From: a bacterium
GTDB taxonomy: Bacteria > RUG730 > JAAEPJ01
Direction: 5' to 3'
Assembly (NCBI GenBank): GCA_024222485.1
Contig: JAAEPJ010000411.1
Span: 1-24,247 of the forward strand
DNA length: 24,247 nucleotides
Shown piece by piece: positions 7,896 to 16,283 of this stretch. Position numbers and translations under genes: made by a program. Under the pieces are notes generated by a model. That model saw only the letters and a list, made by a program, of their open reading frames with translations, did no database searches and was not told the origin of the DNA. The number at the start of each line of letters is the position of its first letter. Within the stretch, counting starts at the first letter, position 1.

Positions 7896-8924
7896 CTAAT
7901 AAGAAAGTTGCAAAAGTTTTTTACTCTTATCCATTTCTTCCAAATATTTCCCCGCACCGAGAGCGACACAATCAAGAGTATCCTCAGCGACAAATGCAGG
8001 CAAATCAGTCTCATCAGTTATTAACTCTGAAAAACCTCTGAGCATTGCTCCCCCACCTGATAATAAAATACCTCGATCAATTAAATCTGCAGAAAGCTCA
8101 GCTGGAGTTTGTTCAAGTGTAGCCTTAATATGTTCAACAATACTTCGAACAGGTTCTCCCAAAGCATCTCGTACCTCTTCAGACTTAATCTCTATAGTCT
8201 TGGGTAACCCTGATATCAAATCACGCCCTTTAACAGACATCGTAAGTTCTTCTTTAAGAGGAAAAACGGAACCAACTATAATTTTAACCTCTTCTGCAGT
8301 TCTCTCTCCAATTAGAAGGCTATATTTCTTTCGAAAATATTGCAAAATAGCATCATCAAAATGATCCCCTGCAACTCTTAAAGAGCTTGCAATCACTAAT
8401 CCACCAAGAGAAATGATAGCCAACTCAGTTGTGCCCCCACCAATATCAACAATCATGCTTCCTGTAGGCTCATTAACAGGAATATTTGCTCCAATAGCTG
8501 CAGCCATGGGCTCATCGATTAAGTAAACCTCTCGCGCACCTGCTTGCTCAGCAGATTCACGCACAGCACGACGCTCAACTTCAGTTATGCCAGAAGGAAC
8601 ACCGATGACAATCCTAGGACTTAGAAAACTTTTTCTCTTAGAAACTTTACGAATGAAGTAGCGAATCATCTCCTCTGTAACCTCAAAGTCAGCAATAACA
8701 CCATTTCTAAGAGGGCGCACAGCAATAATATTTGTGGGTGTCCTGCCAACCATTCTCTTAGCCTCACTCCCAACAGATAAAACTTTCTTCGTTACTGTAT
8801 CCACAGCAACAACAGAGGGTTCTTTTAAAATAATACCTTCACCTTTTAAGTAAACTAAAGTATTTGATGTTCCAAGATCCATTCCTAGATCACATGAAAA
8901 AAACGAAAATATTTTTGCGAACAT
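7896..8924 (-). CDS. mreB: Actin-like cell shape protein MreB
   Basis: MreB forms membrane-associated filaments that guide wall synthesis around the rod. The 342-residue protein has the actin-type nucleotide motifs: phosphate-1 [14 protein letters not shown] (about 12-25), the [10 protein letters not shown] strand, [15 protein letters not shown], phosphate-2 [13 protein letters not shown] (about 158-170), and the adenosine motif [13 protein letters not shown] near 285-297. The N-terminal [10 protein letters not shown] is short and hydrophobic, consistent with membrane contact. The ATG is preceded by AAGGG at a good distance. It lies 86 bases after rplQ, an unusual link between the alpha operon and the elongasome genes. 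Confidence 0.97.
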   Translation of the reverse strand: MFAKIFSFFSCDLGMDLGTSNTLVYLKGEGIILKEPSVVAVDTVTKKVLSVGSEAKRMVGRTPTNIIAVRPLRNGVIADFEVTEEMIRYFIRKVSKRKSFLSPRIVIGVPSGITEVERRAVRESAEQAGAREVYLIDEPMAAAIGANIPVNEPTGSMIVDIGGGTTELAIISLGGLVIASSLRVAGDHFDDAILQYFRKKYSLLIGERTAEEVKIIVGSVFPLKEELTMSVKGRDLISGLPKTIEIKSEEVRDALGEPVRSIVEHIKATLEQTPAELSADLIDRGILLSGGGAMLRGFSELITDETDLPAFVAEDTLDCVALGAGKYLEEMDKSKKLLQLSY

Positions 8925-8944
8925 TATTATACCCTTTTATTTTT

Positions 8945-8972
8945 CTTATAAACCATAAAAATATTAAAACAA
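8945..8972 (-). promoter_or_regulatory. Weak candidate promoter for mreB
   Basis: In the 86-base rplQ-mreB gap the minus strand has TTGTTT (8967-8972) and TATAAG (8945-8950) separated by 16 bases. The region is so AT-rich that chance matches are likely. It would allow mreB to be transcribed apart from the ribosomal genes. A 6-bp inverted repeat GCTAAA/TTTAGC just after the rplQ stop could act as a weak terminator. Confidence 0.25.
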
Positions 8973-9010
8973 AAAGTATATAGCTAAAAAAATTATCTCT
9001 TTAGCAAATT

Positions 9011-9364
9011 TTATGCAATCAACTTAATCAAACACATAGGAGCATTATCCGATGATCTATTCCCCAGCTTTACTAACTTTACGAATCCGCCAGTTCTTTC
9101 TTTATATCTTGGCACTAAATCATTAAAAATTTTCAAAAAAACATCTTTTTGTTGAATATCACACCGAACCTTTCTTCTTGCATTAAGATCATCTTTCTTT
9201 GCATCAGAAATAATAGAATCAATAAAAGACTTTAAACTTTTAGCTTTCGCTTCTGTTGTCTTAATTTGCTCGTATTTAATCAAGCTACAAGCCATATTTC
9301 GATACATTGCAGTTCTATGTGAAGAAGTTCTACCTAGTTTCCTTCCTGCCTTTACTCCTGACAT
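9011..9364 (-). CDS. rplQ: 50S ribosomal protein L17
   Basis: bL17 lies near the exit-tunnel side of the large subunit. The protein begins MSGVKAGRKLGRTSSHR and contains the typical MACSLIKYEQIKTTEAKAK run and the C-terminal GGFVKLVKLGNRSSDNAPM. I use ATG at 9364 because GGAGG lies six bases upstream and because the family starts here; the in-frame extension to 9391 is not supported. At 117 residues it has normal length. It is the last gene of the alpha operon, following rpoA after about 50 bases. Confidence 0.96.
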   Translation of the reverse strand: MSGVKAGRKLGRTSSHRTAMYRNMACSLIKYEQIKTTEAKAKSLKSFIDSIISDAKKDDLNARRKVRCDIQQKDVFLKIFNDLVPRYKERTGGFVKLVKLGNRSSDNAPMCLIKLIA

Positions 9365-9417
9365 CTTATTCCTCCAAAAAGATAGAGACAAAAAAATATT
9401 CTTCTCTATCTCAAAAT

Positions 9418-10416
9418 TTATTTATACGAACTCAAATCCATACCTAAAGACAAACCTAATTCCTCGAGTTTGACTTTAATTTCTTCTAATGACTTCCGCC
9501 CAAAATTTTTATAATTTAAAAGCTCTGACTCTTTCTTAGAAACTAATTCTATAATACTCGCAATTTTAGCACTCTTCAAACAGTTTGCACTTCGAACTGA
9601 AAGTTCTATGACATTAACTGATTCATCCAAAATATTTTTCATTGAATCTTCTGTGTTTTCCACTACAATTTCTTCTTCTTCTTCAGGTTGGTAACCGACA
9701 ATAAGTGGTTGCTCATCCTCAAAGTTAATAAAAATATCCATAGAATCTTTCAAAAGTTTTGCTGCATAAGCCAGTGCATCCTCAGGTTTCACAGAGCCAT
9801 CAGTTTTAATATCCATAACTAAACGATCATAGTCTGTAACATTTCCTACACGAGCATTTTCAACATAATAGTTCACTTTTGTAATAGGTGTATATACCGT
9901 GTCAATTGCAATCACATTTTCAGATAAATCTAAGTTACTCTTCTCCTCAACAGGAGCAAAGCCTCTGCCTCGGTCAATATAAAGTTCCATATCAAGCTCA
10001 GCTGCAGCATCTAAATGTGCAATTACTTGATCTTTATTAACAACTTCAATATTAGAATTTTCTTCAATATCCGCAGCAGTTATGACTCCCTCACCTTTTT
10101 TATAAAGCCTCAGAACCTGCATTTCATCAATCTGTGATTTAAACCTAACCTGCTTTAAGTTCAAAATAATCTGCATCATATCCTCAGTTATTCCATCAAT
10201 TACAGCATATTCATGAAAAACATTTTTTGCAGAAATAGCAGTGATAGCAGAACCTTCCATAGAAGAAAGCAAAATCCGTCTAAGCGAGTTACCAATAGTG
10301 TGACCATAACCTGCTTCAAAAGGCTCAGCGACAAACTTACCATAAGAATCTGTTAGTGTTTTGCTATCAGCTTTTAGTTTATTAGGAATAACTAAATCTT
10401 GAAATTTCATTATCAT
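9418..10416 (-). CDS. rpoA: RNA polymerase alpha subunit
   Basis: The alpha dimer nucleates RNA polymerase assembly and contacts upstream promoter DNA and activators. The N-terminal domain (about 1-235) carries the assembly motif GYGHTIGNSLRRILLSSM and the later KTDGSVKPEDALAYAAK element. An acidic linker including five consecutive Glu (around 246-252) leads to the C-terminal helix-hairpin-helix domain with LSVRSANCLK and NFGRKSLEEIK. 332 residues, normal length. ATG at 10416 is preceded by AAAGGA 11 bases upstream; ATG at 10410 is possible but farther from it. Placed between rpsD and rplQ, as in most bacteria. Confidence 0.97.
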   Translation of the reverse strand: MIMKFQDLVIPNKLKADSKTLTDSYGKFVAEPFEAGYGHTIGNSLRRILLSSMEGSAITAISAKNVFHEYAVIDGITEDMMQIILNLKQVRFKSQIDEMQVLRLYKKGEGVITAADIEENSNIEVVNKDQVIAHLDAAAELDMELYIDRGRGFAPVEEKSNLDLSENVIAIDTVYTPITKVNYYVENARVGNVTDYDRLVMDIKTDGSVKPEDALAYAAKLLKDSMDIFINFEDEQPLIVGYQPEEEEEIVVENTEDSMKNILDESVNVIELSVRSANCLKSAKIASIIELVSKKESELLNYKNFGRKSLEEIKVKLEELGLSLGMDLSSYK

Positions 10417-10436
10417 AATAAAAACCGTCCTTTTGA

Positions 10437-11069
10437 TTATTTCGAATAAAGTTCAACAATCAACTGCTCGTTGATTGGATTAGTAATATCATCTCTTATT
10501 GGTAGTCTTAAAACTTTTGCTTCCAGTTTATCTACACTCAACTCAATCCATACAGGTATCTCCGTTGAAGTACGTCCCTCTTCCTTAAGCTGTTTAAAAA
10601 TATCTATTTCTTTTGAATCATTCTTAACTGAAATAATATCGTTTTCCTTCAAAAGATAAGAAGGTCTATCCACTCTTTGTCCATTAACTAAAAAATGTCT
10701 GTGTACGATTAATTGTCTTGCTTGAGCCTTTGATTGAATCAATCCAGACTTAACGACAAAATTATCCAATCTTCTTTCAATCAAAATCAAAAGATTTTGC
10801 CCAGTCATACCTTCCATACGATCAGCAACTTGAAAATAATTTTTAAATTGTTTCTCTAAAAGACCATAAAATCTTTTAGCTTTTTGTTTTTCTCTTAACT
10901 GGATTCCAAAATCAGATTTTTTAAATCTTCTGGCCCCACCATGCATTCCTGGTCCATAAGCCTTTTTTTCAATTGCACACTTAAAAGAGTTACATCTGTC
11001 TGATTTTAAATATAATTTAGTTCCTTCAGCCCTACAAAGCTTACAAACTGCATCTCTATATCTAGCCAC
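10437..11069 (-). CDS. rpsD: 30S ribosomal protein S4, zinc-binding form
   Basis: uS4 is a primary 16S rRNA binding protein at the mRNA entry channel and often the repressor of its own operon. The N-terminus has CKLC (Cys9, Cys12) and CNSFKC (Cys26, Cys31), a four-Cys zinc site. The S4 RNA-binding domain is seen at ERRLDNFVVKSGLIQSKAQ and RQLIVHRHFLVNG (about 92-130). 210 residues. GTG start at 11069 with AAGGAGG upstream. It lies 17 bases after rpsK. Confidence 0.97.
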   Translation of the reverse strand: MARYRDAVCKLCRAEGTKLYLKSDRCNSFKCAIEKKAYGPGMHGGARRFKKSDFGIQLREKQKAKRFYGLLEKQFKNYFQVADRMEGMTGQNLLILIERRLDNFVVKSGLIQSKAQARQLIVHRHFLVNGQRVDRPSYLLKENDIISVKNDSKEIDIFKQLKEEGRTSTEIPVWIELSVDKLEAKVLRLPIRDDITNPINEQLIVELYSK

Positions 11070-11086
11070 TTTTAAAAGCCTCCTTC

Positions 11087-11494
11087 TTACACTCTTCTTT
11101 GTTTCGGTGGCCTACATCCATTATGTGGAATAGGCGTAATATCTTTAAGCAAAATTACTCTTAATCCTGCTGTCTCTATTGCTCTTATACTTGTCTCACG
11201 ACCAGCTCCAGGACCTTTAACATATACATCAACATTTCTAATCCCCAAAGAATATGCTTTTTTAACTGCTTCACCCGCTGCTTGTTGAGCAGCAAAAGGA
11301 GTACCTTTCCTCGTGCCTTTAAACCCGACAGCACCTGCTGATGCCCAACACAAAGGCTCACCAAACTCATTGGTAACAGTAATAATTGTATTATTAAATG
11401 AAGAGTTAATATAAACTCTTCCATTAACGGTAATCTTAGCTTTTAAAGCTTTTTTGCTTTTTTTTGCTGAAGTTATTTTTTTCTTTGCAATCAC
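11087..11494 (-). CDS. rpsK: 30S ribosomal protein S11
   Basis: uS11 forms part of the 30S platform and helps hold mRNA in the E site region. Signature stretches are seen: [14 protein letters not shown] (about 30-43), [34 protein letters not shown] and the C-terminal [16 protein letters not shown]. The N-terminus is rich in lysine, as usual. GTG start at 11494 with a strong AGGAGG seven bases upstream. The 107-base gap to rpsM is longer than most in this cluster and contains AT-rich hairpins. Confidence 0.97.
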   Translation of the reverse strand: MIAKKKITSAKKSKKALKAKITVNGRVYINSSFNNTIITVTNEFGEPLCWASAGAVGFKGTRKGTPFAAQQAAGEAVKKAYSLGIRNVDVYVKGPGAGRETSIRAIETAGLRVILLKDITPIPHNGCRPPKQRRV

Positions 11495-11531
11495 TAATGT
11501 CCTCCTATCTCATTGCATCTACCAAAAATAT

Positions 11532-11571
11532 GATAATTTTTTATCTCTTTTATTATATTTTTATAATAAAA
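11532..11571 (-). repeat. Two tandem AT-rich hairpins before rpsK
   Basis: Between rpsM and rpsK lie GATAA-(4)-TTATC (11532-11545) and a perfect 10-bp stem with a 4-base loop (11548-11557 paired with 11562-11571). All pairs of the second are A-T, so it is thermodynamically weak and chance formation in AT-rich DNA is possible. It may serve as an intercistronic processing or translation-control element. No T-run follows on the minus strand. Confidence 0.35.
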
Positions 11572-11601
11572 AACTTACATTTCTACTCAAAAAATATCCT
11601 A

Positions 11602-11973
11602 TTATACTTTTCTCTTACTCTTAATAGCCATACCTTTCCTCCCGCGCCTAGTTCTAGCATTAGTCTTTGTTCTTTGCCCACGCGAGGGGAGATTATTTCG
11701 ATGCCTTAAGCCTCTATATGATTTAATCTCCATCAATCGTTTAACATTTCCTGTTACTTCTCTTCTTAAGTCACCCTCAACCTTAATATCGGAAACAATT
11801 GCAGATATGCGTCCGACCTCTGCTTCTGATAAATCTTTAACACGAATACTGCCATCTACATTAGCGGCTGCTACAATTTCTTGTGATGTATGATTACCAA
11901 TACCAAAGATGTAGGTAAGACCAATAAGGACCCTTTTATTCTTTGGTAAATCAATACCTGCGATTCTTGCCAT
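11602..11973 (-). CDS. rpsM: 30S ribosomal protein S13
   Basis: uS13 sits in the 30S head and contacts the 50S subunit and P-site tRNA. The protein starts [14 protein letters not shown], has the helix-two-turn-helix [10 protein letters not shown], and ends with the diagnostic [23 protein letters not shown] region followed by a basic tail (about 85-123). 123 residues, normal. Start ATG at 11973 with GGAGG upstream. First S-gene after infA and rpmJ, as in the classical alpha operon. Confidence 0.97.
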   Translation of the reverse strand: MARIAGIDLPKNKRVLIGLTYIFGIGNHTSQEIVAAANVDGSIRVKDLSEAEVGRISAIVSDIKVEGDLRREVTGNVKRLMEIKSYRGLRHRNNLPSRGQRTKTNARTRRGRKGMAIKSKRKV

Positions 11974-11989
11974 TAATCAAAACCTCCGC

Positions 11990-12103
11990 TTAACCTTGTT
12001 TTTGCTTATGTCTAGGATTCTCACAAATCACTCTATTGACATTCTTTCTTTTAACCATCTTGCATTTAGCACAAATTTTCTTTACTGAAGCTCTAACTCT
12101 CAT
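11990..12103 (-). CDS. rpmJ: 50S ribosomal protein L36, zinc-binding form
   Basis: A 37-residue gene between infA and rpsM. The translation begins [15 protein letters not shown] and continues [21 protein letters not shown]. The CxxC...C(x4)H zinc site (Cys11, Cys14, Cys27, His32) is complete, so this is the C+ type of bL36, which binds 23S rRNA domain VI. ATG at 12103 is preceded by AGGAGG, and infA ends eight bases before it. The position between infA and rpsM is the standard one. Confidence 0.97.
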   Translation of the reverse strand: MRVRASVKKICAKCKMVKRKNVNRVICENPRHKQKQG

Positions 12104-12111
12104 AATTCCTC

Positions 12112-12330
12112 CTATTTGAATCTGTAAGTGATACGCCCACGAGTTAAATCATAAGGGGATAATTCAACCGTAACACGATCACCAGGTAAAATTTTAATAA
12201 AATGCATTCTCATCTTACCTGAAATATGTGCATTCACCTTATGCCCATTCTCTAATTCAACTTTAAACATTGCATTAGGCAACGCATCAGTAATTTTCCC
12301 TTCAACTTCTATCTTATCTGTTTTTGACAT
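12112..12330 (-). CDS. infA: Translation initiation factor IF-1
   Basis: A 72-residue OB-fold protein that occupies the A site of the 30S subunit during initiation. Family sequence is clear: [32 protein letters not shown], and the C-terminal [23 protein letters not shown]. The second residue is Ser, and length is exactly typical. It lies between map (80-base gap) and rpmJ (8 bases). The gap upstream has small inverted repeats (CTAAG/CTTAG and ACTAA/TTAGT, about 12371-12406) of uncertain meaning. Confidence 0.97.
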   Translation of the reverse strand: MSKTDKIEVEGKITDALPNAMFKVELENGHKVNAHISGKMRMHFIKILPGDRVTVELSPYDLTRGRITYRFK

Positions 12331-12410
12331 AACCTAGATTACCTCTTAAAACCTTAATTTCCTTATAAAAACTAAGCCTTATCTTAGACTAAATATCATA
12401 CTTAGTTAAC

Positions 12411-13163
12411 TTATTGATCAATTGTTAAAACCTCTTGCCCATTAGATGTAACCAAAACAGTATGCTCAAAATGTGCTGATAAACTCCCATCTTTTGTGAC
12501 TACTGTCCAACCATCTTTTAAGACTTTTGTTTTCCAACCACCTAAATTAACCATAGGTTCAATCGCAAAAACCATTCCTTCTTCAATTTTTACTCCCTGC
12601 CCTGGAAGACCATAGTTAAAAATTTGCGGTTCTTCATGTAACTCTTTTCCAATCCCATGACCTACATATTCCCTAACAACAGATAAACCATTCCGTTCGA
12701 CTCTTTGTTGAATAGCAGCACCTATATCTCCAAAAGTATTCCCTGGAACTACTTTTTTGATGGCATCGGCTAAAGATGCCTTCGTTTCATCTATTAATAG
12801 TCTATTTCTTTTTGAGATATTTCCAATAGCGATAGTCTTTGCCATATCTGCATAATACTCTTTATAAATTAAGCCAATGTCAATAGAAAAAATATCCCCT
12901 TTTTTTAAAATAACTCTATCACTTGGAATCCCATGAACAACTTCATTATTTAATGATGCACAAATAGTTGCGGGAAATCCAGAGTAATCTAAAAAAGCAG
13001 GTTCACAGCTATGAGATTTAATTAAACTATAAGCCTTATCATCTAAGAATTTTGTAGACACGCCTACTTTAGCAGCTTCCTGCAATTCGCTAAAAACACT
13101 TGCTAAAATTCTACCAGCTACTCTCATATATTCTTGTTCTAAAAGGTTTTTTTTAGTAATCAT
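12411..13163 (-). CDS. map: Methionine aminopeptidase type I
   Basis: Removes the initiator Met from nascent proteins. The five metal ligands of the pita-bread fold are in place: Asp95 (SIDIG), Asp106 (YADMA), His169 (GHGIG), Glu202 (AIEPM) and Glu233 (HFEHT). The substrate-contacting His77 (VVHGIP) and His176 are also present. 250 residues; no zinc-finger or SH3-type N-terminal extension, so it is the simple type Ia enzyme. ATG at 13163 overlaps the adk stop by four bases (ATGA), implying coupled translation. The secY-adk-map order is standard for the spc operon. Confidence 0.97.
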   Translation of the reverse strand: MITKKNLLEQEYMRVAGRILASVFSELQEAAKVGVSTKFLDDKAYSLIKSHSCEPAFLDYSGFPATICASLNNEVVHGIPSDRVILKKGDIFSIDIGLIYKEYYADMAKTIAIGNISKRNRLLIDETKASLADAIKKVVPGNTFGDIGAAIQQRVERNGLSVVREYVGHGIGKELHEEPQIFNYGLPGQGVKIEEGMVFAIEPMVNLGGWKTKVLKDGWTVVTKDGSLSAHFEHTVLVTSNGQEVLTIDQ

Positions 13164-13714
13164 TTTAACTTTACTGTCTTTAATATTTTTTTGTAAACAA
13201 CATCAATATCATCATTAGTATTTACCCTATAAACTGTACTATTTTTACAATAAAAATCAATCAAAGGTAATGTCTCTTTAAAGTAAATCTCCAGTCGCGT
13301 CTTAATTGTCTCTAAATTATCATCTTTTCTACCACGTACCATCAAACGCTGTATTACAACTTCGCGAGAAAGTTCTAAATATACAACACCAAGCAATTTT
13401 TTACCAGCTTTTTCTTTTAAAAAAGGGGCTAAAATTTTTGCTTGATTTAAATTTCTAGGAAATCCATCTAAAATATAATTCTGATTTTCTTGAATATTTT
13501 TTAAAACAACCTCTGAAATTAAATCATCAGACACAAAGTTTCCAGCAGAAATAATAGCATCCACTTTCTTCCCAAGGGGAGTCGCATTATCAACCTCTGC
13601 TCTTAAAAGGTCCCCCGTTGATAAATGTTTATAACCAAAGTCAGTTGCCAGTCTTGCAGCATGTGTCCCTTTTCCACAACCAGGCATACCTAAAAAAATA
13701 ATAATTTCACTCAT
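13160..13714 (-). CDS. adk: Adenylate kinase, short-LID form
   Basis: Interconverts ATP + AMP and 2 ADP. The P-loop GMPGCGKGT is at 9-17, the AMP-binding STGDLLR at 32-38 and DGFPRN at 83-88, and the LID arginines in VRGRKDDN near 125-132. At 184 residues it lacks the long, Cys-containing LID insert found in many Gram-positive enzymes, so it is the short type. The UMP/CMP kinase group is similar in length, but the spc-operon position between secY and map supports adk. It overlaps secY and map by four bases each. Confidence 0.92.
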   Translation of the reverse strand: MSEIIIFLGMPGCGKGTHAARLATDFGYKHLSTGDLLRAEVDNATPLGKKVDAIISAGNFVSDDLISEVVLKNIQENQNYILDGFPRNLNQAKILAPFLKEKAGKKLLGVVYLELSREVVIQRLMVRGRKDDNLETIKTRLEIYFKETLPLIDFYCKNSTVYRVNTNDDIDVVYKKILKTVKLK

Positions 13715-15039
13715 TTTATATTAAAATATCTCCCTTTAATTCTCCCTTTATCCATAAATCCATCGTAATGGCGCATAATCATATTAGACTCAAGCTGTGA
13801 AATAAAGTCAATTGCAACACCAACAGCAATAAGCAATGCTGTTCCACCAAAGTAAAATGGGGCATTTAACGCTTTCCTCAAAATATCTGGCATAACGGCA
13901 AGGGCAGCAATAAAAATAGCTCCAAAAAAAGTAATCCGAATAACGACATACTCAATAAATTTAGCTGTAGCTTCCCCTGGTCTAATCCCAGGAATAAAAC
14001 CACCAGATTTTTTCATATTTTCAGCAATATCATTAGGATTAAAAGTAATTGAAGTATAAAAATAACAAAAGAAAATAATCAATGCTGCAAAAATAATATG
14101 ATAAAACACTCCTGCATTAGACCATAATGACATTACGATCTTAGATGTTGGAGCCTCTGGAAAAAACTGTGCAAGAGTAATAGGAAAAGAAATAATAGAA
14201 ATTGCAAAAATAACCGAAATTACTCCAGATTGATCAACTTTAATAGGCAAAAATGAACTTTGTCCGCCTGCTTCTTTTCTTCCAACATATTTTTTAGGAT
14301 ATTGAATAGGAATACGTCTTTGCCCCTGTTCGACTCTAACAACAAGAGCAATAACGACTAAAATTAATGCTAAAATAAAAACAATCTTTAAAATAGAAAC
14401 TCCATCACTTTGGAGGAGTAAGAAAACATTCTTAATCGCAGCGGGAAGCCGGTTAACAATCCCTGCAAAAATAATCAAAGAAATACCATTTCCAATGCCT
14501 TTCTCCGTAATTTGTTCTCCTAACCACATGATAAAAACTGTGCCCGTAGTCAGTGTTAAAACTGCAAGCAACTGAAAACTAAGACCAGGCTCAATAACCA
14601 CAGGAGCCCCACTGGGGGAACGCATAGCTTGAATCATATAAGTTAAGCCAAAAGATTGAATCAATCCAAGACCTAAAGTACCATAACGAGTAATCTGAAT
14701 TAATTTCTTCCTTCCGGCTTCTCCTTCCTTAGAAAGCTTCTCTAACGATGGAACAATAGTCTGTAAAAGAGACATAATAATTGAGGCATTAATATAAGGC
14801 ATGATTCCCATTGAGAAAATTGAAAACTTATTCATTGCCCCACCTGAGAACATATCCAAAAACCCAAATAAAGTATTATTCTGAGTTGCAAAAAATGCTT
14901 TCAGTGCCGCACCATCAATGCCTGGAGTAGGAATAGCTGCCCCCAAACGATAAACAGCAATTATCATTAATGTAAAAATAAATTTTTTTCTTAAATCTTC
15001 AATCTTGAAAATATCAGCTAAATTTTCAACTTTAATCAT
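13711..15039 (-). CDS. secY: Preprotein translocase subunit SecY
   Basis: The channel-forming subunit of the Sec translocon, with about ten membrane segments. Conserved stretches include AAIPTPGIDG (after segment 1), MNKFSIFSMGIMPYINASI, EQITEKGIGNGISLIIFAGI, the cytoplasmic loop RRIPIQYPKKYVG, LPIKVDQSGVISVIFA and NPNDIAENMKKSGGFIPGIRPG. 442 residues. I use ATG at 15039, with AAAGGA eight or nine bases upstream; the TTG directly before it (15042) adds one residue and is unneeded. The 163-base gap to rplO is among the longest in the cluster and suggests a separate control point. Confidence 0.97.
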   Translation of the reverse strand: MIKVENLADIFKIEDLRKKFIFTLMIIAVYRLGAAIPTPGIDGAALKAFFATQNNTLFGFLDMFSGGAMNKFSIFSMGIMPYINASIIMSLLQTIVPSLEKLSKEGEAGRKKLIQITRYGTLGLGLIQSFGLTYMIQAMRSPSGAPVVIEPGLSFQLLAVLTLTTGTVFIMWLGEQITEKGIGNGISLIIFAGIVNRLPAAIKNVFLLLQSDGVSILKIVFILALILVVIALVVRVEQGQRRIPIQYPKKYVGRKEAGGQSSFLPIKVDQSGVISVIFAISIISFPITLAQFFPEAPTSKIVMSLWSNAGVFYHIIFAALIIFFCYFYTSITFNPNDIAENMKKSGGFIPGIRPGEATAKFIEYVVIRITFFGAIFIAALAVMPDILRKALNAPFYFGGTALLIAVGVAIDFISQLESNMIMRHYDGFMDKGRIKGRYFNIK

Positions 15040-15140
15040 CAAAAATTCCTTTTACTTTTATTTTTTATTATTTTAATCAGTACTAAAATGAATTATTTAA
15101 AATATTCCCTCTAAAAAAAAAGATATAAATCCATAATAAT

Positions 15141-15182
15141 CTAAAAAAAATAGAAACGACTACTCTCAATTGAGAAATAGTA
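15141..15182 (-). terminator. Possible weak terminator or attenuator between rplO and secY
   Basis: About 20-45 bases after the rplO stop the minus strand has a palindromic core CTCAATTGAG (15165-15174) flanked by ACTA/TAGT, followed after about ten bases by a run of eight T. The stem is imperfect and the T-run is not directly adjacent, so it is a poor Rho-independent terminator; partial attenuation before secY is possible. Confidence 0.3.
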
Positions 15183-15202
15183 ATATAATTTCATTTACAT
15201 GT

Positions 15203-15643
15203 CTAAGAAATAATAATAACCTCGCCACCAGCTTGCTCAATTTTATCTTTTGCAGAAGATGATATAGCGTTAACCTCAATAACTTTCTTAATACTGATTT
15301 CTCCTGAACCTAAAATTTTAATTCTCTGCCCTGATTTTACTAGTGCAGCTTTAATAAAAGAATTAGCATTTATATTCTCCCCCTCAAACTTAACAAGGGT
15401 ATCCAAATTAAAAATTCGATATTCTTTACGAAACATTGCATTGGTAAAACCACACTTAGGTAATCTACGCATAAGAGGCATCTGCCCACCTTCAAAACCG
15501 ACTCTAACTCCACCACCGCTTCTAGAATTTTGACCATTCATGCCACGACCACAAGTCTTTCCAAGACCACTTCCTTGACCGCGTCCGACTCTCTTCTTTT
15601 GTTTTTTAGAGCCAACTGCAGGTTTTAAGTCTGTTAAATTCAT
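15203..15643 (-). CDS. rplO: 50S ribosomal protein L15
   Basis: uL15 is a late-assembly 23S rRNA binding protein. It begins MNLTDLKPAVGSKKQKKRVGR and shows the glycine-rich extension GRGQGSGLGKTCGRGMNGQ followed by GFEGGQMPLMRRLPKCGF. The globular C-terminal half ends GGEVIIIS. 146 residues, normal. ATG at 15643 with AGGAG upstream. The 44 bases between rpsE and this gene cannot hold rpmD, which normally sits here. Confidence 0.97.
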   Translation of the reverse strand: MNLTDLKPAVGSKKQKKRVGRGQGSGLGKTCGRGMNGQNSRSGGGVRVGFEGGQMPLMRRLPKCGFTNAMFRKEYRIFNLDTLVKFEGENINANSFIKAALVKSGQRIKILGSGEISIKKVIEVNAISSSAKDKIEQAGGEVIIIS

Positions 15644-15687
15644 AATTTTCTCCTATCTTATTTGAGCCAAAAAGCTTTAATCTTAGG

Positions 15688-16173
15688 CTATCTTCTTAAC
15701 CTCTTAACATCTTCCCTTGTTTGCATTTCTGTAAGTGCTTTAATCGTTGTGCGAACAACATTAAAATGGTTTCGAGTTCTTAAACATTTAGTAAGCATAT
15801 CTTTATACCCTGCTGCTTCTAAAACCGCACGAACAGCACCACCTGCAATAATGCCCGTTCCGGGAGATGCAGGCTTTAAAAGGACTCTACCAGCTCCAAA
15901 TGCACCAATAACCTCATGCGGAATAGTTGTCCCAACCATAGGAACATTTACTAAGTTTCTCTTAGCAGCTCTTCCTGCTTTTTGAACAGCTGATGGAACA
16001 TCCTTAGCTTTGCCAACACCACAACCAACCTGACCATTCTCATTACCAACGACAACTAAGGCATTAAATCCAAAGCGTTTTCCACCTTTCACAACCTTCG
16101 TTACCCTATTAACAGCAACTAAAGTTTCTTTATAATCTTTTTCGTCTTTGCTTTTTTTATTATCTAAAGTCAC
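15688..16173 (-). CDS. rpsE: 30S ribosomal protein S5
   Basis: uS5 binds near the mRNA entry site and affects decoding fidelity. The N-terminal double-stranded RNA-binding domain contains [23 protein letters not shown] (about 21-43) and [17 protein letters not shown]; the C-terminal domain contains [27 protein letters not shown]. Unlike most S5 proteins, the segment after this reads [19 protein letters not shown] where many bacteria have a GSxxPxN-type stretch. GTG start at 16173, with AAGGAG upstream. 161 residues. Confidence 0.96.
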   Translation of the reverse strand: MTLDNKKSKDEKDYKETLVAVNRVTKVVKGGKRFGFNALVVVGNENGQVGCGVGKAKDVPSAVQKAGRAAKRNLVNVPMVGTTIPHEVIGAFGAGRVLLKPASPGTGIIAGGAVRAVLEAAGYKDMLTKCLRTRNHFNVVRTTIKALTEMQTREDVKRLRR

Positions 16174-16229
16174 TTACGAATCTCCTTATTTTTCTGTCAT
16201 ATAAAACGACTTCGCTTTAATATTTTAAG

Positions 16230-16257
16230 TAAAATTTATAAATCTTCATAAATTTTA
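16230..16257 (-). repeat. AT-only 10-bp hairpin before rpsE
   Basis: In the 110-base rplR-rpsE gap, 16230-16239 pairs perfectly with 16248-16257 around an 8-base loop. All pairs are A-T, so it is weak. A TTGTTT ... TATAAA pair with about 18-base spacing overlaps it on the minus strand and could instead be an internal promoter. Both readings are uncertain given the base composition. Confidence 0.3.
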
Positions 16258-16283
16258 AAAACAAATTTAGCGCTCAAGTCACC

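Noticed and set aside
15662-15985. Plus-strand open frame across rpsE
   Set aside because: It lies opposite the conserved rpsE gene and shows no family resemblance or ribosome site; it is a shadow. The same applies to other plus-strand frames, such as 3127-3447 and 23113-23445.
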